This document shows positions 59,241 to 64,000 of a stretch of DNA of 64,000 nt, piece after piece. How positions within the stretch are numbered: position 1 is the first letter of the stretch; each line of letters opens with the position of its first letter. The notes under the pieces are model-generated. The model was not told where the DNA came from. It was given only the letters and a program-made list of their open reading frames with translations, and did no database searches. This DNA comes from UBA3700 sp002372775 (lineage in GTDB: Bacteria; Bacillota; Clostridia; Christensenellales; UBA3700): contig CAMOIC010000001.1 in the NCBI GenBank assembly GCA_946615965.1, forward strand, positions 69,758 through 133,757, written 5' to 3'. Both the position numbers and the translations under genes were made by a program.

Positions 59241-59273
59241 TATACAAAATGGTACTATTTTATATAAAAAAAT

Positions 59274-59303
59274 GCACCTACTACCGATATCGATTGTAGG
59301 TGC
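59274..59303 (-). terminator. Terminator after the PH-domain gene
   Basis: GCACCTAC/GTAGGTGC-type stem closed through CGATATCG, followed on the minus strand by ATTTTTTTATATA. Confidence 0.85.
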
Positions 59304-59327
59304 AATATAGACAAAATGTATTATTGA

Positions 59328-59747
59328 TTAAACGTGCTTATCGTCCTTAATACCTAGACGAGATATAACCTTTTTAACTTCTTGAACATCCTTAACCATT
59401 GTGTAGAAATCTGCATCTGATGCTGATTTTACTGTTAAAGTTCCATAATTAAATACTCTTCCCCAGAATGGTTGATATACAGTAATATCTTTTACATGCT
59501 CAATATCTAATTCAGTTGCTCTAATATTAAATACACCAGATCTTGCTAAAACTCTTTGTGTTGTAATAACAAGTTCTTTTTTCTTCCATCTTAGATAAGC
59601 TGCAATACCATATCCTAGAGGAATAAATAATAAGAAGAAAAATAAAATACCTAAAACAAGTTTAATAACAGGTACTATTTTATTAAATTGACATTCCATT
59701 ACGACATTTTCGCCATCGTAAAGTTCTGCTTGCATTTCCTTTGACAT
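59328..59747 (-). CDS. Small membrane protein with bacterial PH-like domain
   Basis: 139 residues from the ATG at 59747 (MSKEMQAELYDGENVV). Two hydrophobic stretches at about 25-55 (VIKLVLGILFFFLLFIPLGYGI) are followed by a bacterial Pleckstrin-homology-type unit (ELVITTQRVLARSGVFNIRATELDIEHVKDITV and a GTLTVKSA strand). Similar YdbS/YdbT-like proteins sit in the membrane; role unknown. The frame is open 30 codons further upstream, but AGGAG is eight bases before the 59747 ATG and the longer version would run into the coaE terminator, so the short start is chosen. Confidence 0.8.
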   Translation of the reverse strand: MSKEMQAELYDGENVVMECQFNKIVPVIKLVLGILFFFLLFIPLGYGIAAYLRWKKKELVITTQRVLARSGVFNIRATELDIEHVKDITVYQPFWGRVFNYGTLTVKSASDADFYTMVKDVQEVKKVISRLGIKDDKHV

Positions 59748-59778
59748 AAATAAAACTCCTAAAAATATTGCCTTGATA

Positions 59779-59787
59779 ATTATAACA
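59779..59787 (-). promoter_or_regulatory. Extended -10 promoter of the PH-domain gene
   Basis: TGTTATAAT on the minus strand, about 30 bases before the ATG at 59747; no clear -35. Confidence 0.5.
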
Positions 59788-59806
59788 TAAAATAATAAAA
59801 AAATAA

Positions 59807-59827
59807 CTAGCCATACAACGTGGCTAG
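59807..59827 (-). terminator. Terminator of polA-coaE
   Basis: CTAGCCA/TGGCTAG perfect 7-base stem, seven-base loop, followed on the minus strand by TTATTTTTTTATT. Confidence 0.82.
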
Positions 59828-59868
59828 CTACTTTCAATATATTTGCACATTTAATAATTTTACAACCA

Positions 59869-59908
59869 TAGTTACTATATTAAAAAAAACTCAATATATG
59901 TAAACTAT
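59869..59908. repeat. Inverted repeat between coaE and its terminator
   Basis: CCATAGTTAC and GTAAACTATGG, complementary except for one bulged base, around a 19-base AT-rich loop. It lies in the 3' region of the polA-coaE transcript; possibly a second 3' end structure. Confidence 0.4.
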
Positions 59909-59935
59909 GGCAAAATTTAAAGATTTTTTGGAAAA

Positions 59936-60490
59936 TTACAACACTTTAACTAGTTGCTGACGAAGATGGATAGCATCTTTATTGTTCAAAACTATGCTAG
60001 TAGCGTACTTTTCAAGCTCGTCATCGCTTGGCTGAATTGAAATAATCTTTTTAACATATTCTTTCTCATATCCTGTTCTTTCAATTATTCTTTGAATACG
60101 TAATTTCATATCAGCACAAACAAGAATTACTTTATCAAATTCGTTTTCTACGCCGCTTCCAATAAATACTGGAATCTCAACAAAAATATCTCCTGTTGAT
60201 TTTTTTGCTAACTCTTCTATTCTTTGTTTTATGATTGGGTGAGCTAAGGCATTTAGCTTTGCTCTTTCTGCATTATTGTTAAAAACAATAGAACCTAAAA
60301 TTTTTCTATCTATTTCACCATTAATAACGGCACTTGGAAATAATTCTTGAATCTTTTCAATATAATCCTTTTCCTTCATAATGCCAGCGTAAATCTCATC
60401 ACAGCTATAAACATCATAGCCAAGATCTTTTATAATCTTGCCTGCTGTAGATTTACCTGATCCAATACCACCGATAATTGCTATTTTCAT
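59936..60490 (-). CDS. coaE: Dephospho-CoA kinase
   Basis: Last step of coenzyme A synthesis. P-loop GGIGSGKST at 7-15, CDEIYAGIM near 31, LAHPIIKQRI and VLVCA with IERTGY in the LID. 184 residues, slightly shorter than average (about 200). Start overlaps the polA stop as TAATG, the frequent polA-(mutM)-coaE order without mutM. Confidence 0.94.
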   Translation of the reverse strand: MKIAIIGGIGSGKSTAGKIIKDLGYDVYSCDEIYAGIMKEKDYIEKIQELFPSAVINGEIDRKILGSIVFNNNAERAKLNALAHPIIKQRIEELAKKSTGDIFVEIPVFIGSGVENEFDKVILVCADMKLRIQRIIERTGYEKEYVKKIISIQPSDDELEKYATSIVLNNKDAIHLRQQLVKVL

Positions 60491-63036
60491 TATTTTGCCT
60501 CAAGCCAATTAAAGCCTACACCTTCTTCCACTTCTAATAAAACAGGAAGATTAACAACGCTTTCCATAGATTCTTTCAATATCTTCTTAACCTTCTCTAC
60601 TTCCTCTGGATAAGTATCTATGATTAATTCGTCATGGACTTGCATAATCAATTTAGATTTTAATCCCACGTCTTTTAAAGTATTGAATACTTTAATCATT
60701 GCAAGTTTAATAATATCTGACGCACTTCCTTGAAGTGGCATATTCATAGCTACTCTCTTACCAAAGTTTTGCATATTCCTGTTAGACATAGTAAGCTCTG
60801 GAATATATCTACGTCTTCCATATAATGTTTCTGCATAACCTTGCTTTTGTGCTATTTCGACAAGCTTATCCATGTATTCATGTATCTTTGGGAATTGAAC
60901 AAAATAATTACTTATAAATTCTTTCGCTCTCTTTACTGGGATTCCCATATCTTGAGATAAACCGTAATCCGTAATTCCATAGATAATACCAAAATTAACT
61001 GCCTTTGCTTGTCTTCTTATATCTGGTGTTACTGAAGATAATGGTAAATTGAAAATCTTGGCAGCTGTTGTTGCGTGAATATCTACACCATTATTAAATG
61101 CATTTATCATTGTTTCATCGCCACTGAATGAAGCCATCAATCTTAATTCAACTTGAGAATAATCAGCACAAACTAAAGTATTCCCTTTACTTGCAGTAAA
61201 CATACCTCTAATTTGTTTTCCTTCTTCCTTTCTTACTGGAATATTTTGCAAATTAGGTTCTGTTGAAGATAATCTACCTGTTGCTGTTACTGTTTGCTTA
61301 AAAATAGTATGAATCTTACCCTCTTTGTCTACAAGAGGAACCATACCATCAAGATAAGTTGATCTTAGTTTTTCAATTTCCCTATATCTTAGGATTAATT
61401 CTATAATTGGATGGAAGTTAATAAGTTCAGATAAAACTTCTACTGATGTTGAATATCCTGTTTTAGTTTTAGCGCCACCTGCTGGCAATCCTAACTTCTC
61501 AAACAAAATTGGTCCTAATTGTTTTGGAGAATTTAAATTAAACTCTTCTCCAGTAATAGCAAATATATCTTTCTTTAATGCTTCAATCTCAATTTTGAAT
61601 TTATTAGATAACTCTTCAAGCTTTTGCTTGTCTACACTAAAGCCTTGCTTTTCCATATCAAATAGAACTTCTATAAGAGGTTTTTCCATTTGATCATATA
61701 ATTTATCTACTTTTCTCTCTTTTAATTGCTTTAGTATTGCTTCTTCTAGAGAGAACATTCCTGCTGCTTTAGAATCTGATTCTATGCCATATGTATTTAA
61801 TAAATCATCTAATGATTTAAAGTTTCTATTAACATCTGTCAGATATGCCATTAGTAAAACATCGTCGTATGGCTTTGATATGTTTATTTCATATCTATCT
61901 AAATCATGCATTAGTGATTTGATATCAAAAGCTAGTTTTCTAATCTCATTTGATTCAAATAATGGTTTCATATAATCTATGAAATTATCAAAGAAAATTC
62001 CTTCTAATAAATTGTCTGAAATAACAACTTTATATGCCTTATTCTTTGAAACAGCTATATCAATATCTGCTAAAGCAACATATGAAAATTGCTTAGTTGC
62101 TTTAATATCATTTACTAAAGTATCTAAATCAGATAATTCTGTAATCTCGATTATTTCTAATGGTTCTTTTATCTTTTGAGTTTCTTCCCCATCAAAACTC
62201 ATTCTTTCAATAATCTTGAATAATTCTAATTCTTTTAATACATCCCTTGCCTTTGCTGGGAATGGAGTATGTAATCTTGCTGTTTCTAAATCAAACTCAA
62301 GTGGCGAATTAACATCAATAGTTGCAAGCTTGTATGACATATAAGCCATATCTTTATTTTGTTCAAGCTTTTCCTTTAATTTACCCTTTATCTCGTCGAT
62401 ATGCTCATATACGCCATCAAGAGTGTCATATTTAGCAAGCAAATCCATTGCTGTTTTTTCACCAACACCAGCAACACCAGGAATATTATCAGAAGTATCT
62501 CCCATTAGAGATTTTAAATCTATAACTTGAGATGGCCTTAATCCTTTTTCCTTCATTACAGGAATAGTATTTTCTTCTATTTCAGAAACACCCTTCTTTG
62601 TAAGAAGTACTGTTGTTGTTTCATCTACAAGTTGAAGAGAATCCTTATCTCCAGTAACGATATATGTTTGCTTATCATATTTCTTAGCAATAGTTCCTAT
62701 GATATCGTCAGCTTCATAACCTGGAAGTTCAATGATAGGAATATTCATTGCTCTTAGAATTTCCTTCATTGGTTCAACTTGTTGTCTAAGTTCATTAGGC
62801 ATTGGTTTTCTACCAGCTTTATAATCCTCATATAAATCTTTTCTATGTAATCTAGCATGAACGTCAAATGCGGCAATAACATAGTCCGGCTTAACTGTGT
62901 CGAACAACTTTAATAGCATATTCATATAACCTAAGATTGCACCAGTAAATTGTCCTTTTCTGTTCGAAAAGTTTGGCAATGCATAGAATGCACGATTAAT
63001 AAGTGAATTTGAATCTAAAACTAGTATCTTTTCCAT
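60490..63036 (-). CDS. polA: DNA polymerase I
   Basis: 848 residues. 5'-3' exonuclease domain at 1 to about 290 (DSNSLINRAFYALP, VTGDKDSLQLV, GDTSDNIPGVAGVGEKTA), a middle 3'-5' exonuclease-like domain in which the metal-binding DxE is missing (VALADIDIAV stands in its place), and a full polymerase domain (ADYSQVELRLMASFSGD, RRQAKAVNFGIIYG, QVHDELIID). So proofreading is predicted absent, as in Bacillus Pol I. The ATG has no Shine-Dalgarno; TACAAT ends seven bases before it, suggesting a leaderless message. Confidence 0.96.
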   Translation of the reverse strand: MEKILVLDSNSLINRAFYALPNFSNRKGQFTGAILGYMNMLLKLFDTVKPDYVIAAFDVHARLHRKDLYEDYKAGRKPMPNELRQQVEPMKEILRAMNIPIIELPGYEADDIIGTIAKKYDKQTYIVTGDKDSLQLVDETTTVLLTKKGVSEIEENTIPVMKEKGLRPSQVIDLKSLMGDTSDNIPGVAGVGEKTAMDLLAKYDTLDGVYEHIDEIKGKLKEKLEQNKDMAYMSYKLATIDVNSPLEFDLETARLHTPFPAKARDVLKELELFKIIERMSFDGEETQKIKEPLEIIEITELSDLDTLVNDIKATKQFSYVALADIDIAVSKNKAYKVVISDNLLEGIFFDNFIDYMKPLFESNEIRKLAFDIKSLMHDLDRYEINISKPYDDVLLMAYLTDVNRNFKSLDDLLNTYGIESDSKAAGMFSLEEAILKQLKERKVDKLYDQMEKPLIEVLFDMEKQGFSVDKQKLEELSNKFKIEIEALKKDIFAITGEEFNLNSPKQLGPILFEKLGLPAGGAKTKTGYSTSVEVLSELINFHPIIELILRYREIEKLRSTYLDGMVPLVDKEGKIHTIFKQTVTATGRLSSTEPNLQNIPVRKEEGKQIRGMFTASKGNTLVCADYSQVELRLMASFSGDETMINAFNNGVDIHATTAAKIFNLPLSSVTPDIRRQAKAVNFGIIYGITDYGLSQDMGIPVKRAKEFISNYFVQFPKIHEYMDKLVEIAQKQGYAETLYGRRRYIPELTMSNRNMQNFGKRVAMNMPLQGSASDIIKLAMIKVFNTLKDVGLKSKLIMQVHDELIIDTYPEEVEKVKKILKESMESVVNLPVLLEVEEGVGFNWLEAK

Positions 63037-63160
63037 AGTTAATATTGTATATTAAGTGGACATAAAAATAAAGAGGGTTATAAATAAATTCATTTGATTT
63101 TCATTTTTATCTTTTAGAGCAAAAATCCTATATTGTCCATATTAAATAAATTATCCTCTA

Positions 63161-63189
63161 TTGACAATACTCTATATGAATTTTAAAAT
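63161..63189 (+). promoter_or_regulatory. Promoter of the MgtC-like gene
   Basis: Consensus TTGACA (63161-63166), 17-base spacer, TAAAAT (63184-63189), 27 bases before the ATG at 63217. The short leader leaves no room for an M-box or other riboswitch. Confidence 0.78.
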
Positions 63190-63216
63190 AAATTATCATA
63201 TAAAGAGGCGAAATTA

Positions 63217-63933
63217 ATGTATTTACTAGGAAATGAAATGTTTATTATCGACTGGGACACAGACTTTTTCATGTGGTTATTTAGACTTATTGTAGCCGCT
63301 TTGTGCGGTCTTGCAGTTGGCCTTGAAAGAACAGCTCGTTCAAAAGAAGCTGGTATGCGTACTCACACTATCGTATGTTTTGCTGCTGCACTAATTATGA
63401 TTGTATCTAAATATGCATTCGTGGATTTAGTTGGCGATTTAGCTGTAGGTGTACGTGAAGCAGATGCTGCTCGTATTGCTGCTCAAGCAGTATCAGGCAT
63501 TGGTTTCCTTGGCGCAGGTATTATTTTCTATAAGCGTGATTTATTACATGGTTTAACAACAGCTGCCGGCGTATGGGCTACTGCTGGTATTGGTCTAGCA
63601 ATTGGCGCAGGTATGGTTATAACAGGTGTTGTAGCAACAGCAATCTTACTAGCTACACAAATCTTATTACATAAATCTGTCAAGTTTGTTAGAAAGAATG
63701 ATCACTGTTTATTAAGAATTGTTGCTAAGGCAAATGACGCTGCTACCCTAGATAAAATCAAAGAAGTATTAAAAGTAAAAAGAGTTGAGAGATTTAAAAC
63801 CATTCAAACAGATAATGGCCCTAGAGTTGAGATTGATGCTATATGCCTAGATTCGTGGGAGCCAAATGAATTATTTAATGCTGTTAAAGATTTAGAGTAT
63901 ATTCAATCTGTAGAAAAACTTGAAGAATCTTAA
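63217..63933 (+). CDS. MgtC/SapB-family membrane protein
   Basis: 238 residues. Four or five membrane helices in the first 155 residues with the family motifs GLAVGLERTARSKEAGMRTHT and SGIGFLGAGIIF and GLTTAAGVWATAGIGLAIGAG (quoted up to the limit), then a cytosolic ACT-like domain (RIVAKANDAATLDKIKEVL to the end). MgtC proteins affect growth at low magnesium and ATP synthase activity in pathogens; the role in Gram-positive commensals is unclear. GAGG is eight bases before the ATG. Divergent from polA. Confidence 0.88.
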   Translation: MYLLGNEMFIIDWDTDFFMWLFRLIVAALCGLAVGLERTARSKEAGMRTHTIVCFAAALIMIVSKYAFVDLVGDLAVGVREADAARIAAQAVSGIGFLGAGIIFYKRDLLHGLTTAAGVWATAGIGLAIGAGMVITGVVATAILLATQILLHKSVKFVRKNDHCLLRIVAKANDAATLDKIKEVLKVKRVERFKTIQTDNGPRVEIDAICLDSWEPNELFNAVKDLEYIQSVEKLEES

Positions 63934-64000
63934 TTATGATTAAATGAAGATGATTTGTCAAATCAAGTGCAACATGAGGAAGAAAGGTTAATCGCTTGTT

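Noticed and set aside
59748..59837. Longer PH-domain protein with an additional membrane helix
   Set aside because: It would run across the polA-coaE terminator and the gene's own -10; AGGAG is placed for the ATG at 59747.
63190..63216. M-box or other magnesium riboswitch before the MgtC-like gene
   Set aside because: The promoter lies 27 bases from the ATG, leaving no space for an aptamer.
1..64000. CRISPR arrays, insertion sequences, tRNA or rRNA genes
   Set aside because: No regularly spaced repeats, no transposase motifs and no tRNA or rRNA landmarks were seen on either strand; a tRNAscan or Infernal run would be needed to exclude unusual RNAs.

Overview
The window is a gene-dense stretch of a low-G+C Firmicutes chromosome, most likely a member of the class Clostridia. 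The case rests on the gene order (yebC, ruvC, ruvAB, queA, tgt, yajC, SCIFF peptide and its radical-SAM maturase, secDF, recJ, relA, dtd, a metallo-hydrolase, hemZ), on the SCIFF peptide itself, on RNase Y, HemZ, ScpAB and KtrB-type proteins, on a T-box in front of thrS, and on AGGAGG ribosome-binding sites with TTGACA/TATAAT promoters. No tRNA, rRNA, CRISPR array, insertion sequence or prophage is visible. Only three genes (mscL, mscS-type, mgtC-type) lie on the + strand; everything else is read right to left.

Right to left by transcription. 59-64 kb: an MgtC-like gene diverges from polA-coaE, followed by small PH-domain and unknown genes. 53-58 kb: an MscS channel diverges from a MarR regulator and a heterodimeric multidrug ABC exporter, with two inverted repeats placed on the MarR promoter. 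50-53 kb: a DUF4349 lipoprotein, a cytidylate-kinase-like protein and a zinc-ribbon membrane protein. 45-50 kb: T-box-controlled thrS, then infC (AUU start) with an attenuator leader, rpmI, rplT and an rRNA methyltransferase. 22-46 kb: the conserved yebC to hemZ block, interrupted by proA, by a RloA/RloB-type (AbiL-like) defence pair plus mscL between ruvC and ruvA, and by a MacB-type ABC transporter between yajC and the SCIFF gene. 9-22 kb: rpsO, pnp, an M16 peptidase, KtrB, ftsK, pgsA, rimO, a CinA-C protein and recA. 1-9 kb: rny, a four-gene SPFH/zinc-ribbon operon, a site-2 protease with scpA-scpB, a pseudouridine synthase and a truncated carboxyltransferase gene.

The observations most worth following up are these. 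(1) PgsA carries a C-terminal extension that aligns, almost without gaps, with the FtsK gamma (winged-helix) domain of the FtsK encoded just upstream. (2) A compact operon encodes an SPFH/zinc-ribbon protein, two related small proteins that both start Met-Cys-Phe-basic and share a VKSMF motif, and a zinc-ribbon membrane protein; it recalls B. subtilis ydjFGHI. (3) A two-gene defence system splits the ruv genes. (4) Several genes lack a Shine-Dalgarno and have a -10 box almost touching the start codon, or a terminator-like hairpin abutting it. Three AT-rich non-coding islands (about 1.77-2.29, 7.35-7.69 and 19.25-19.55 kb) remain unexplained. All functional calls come from reading protein motifs by eye; no database search or alignment program was run.
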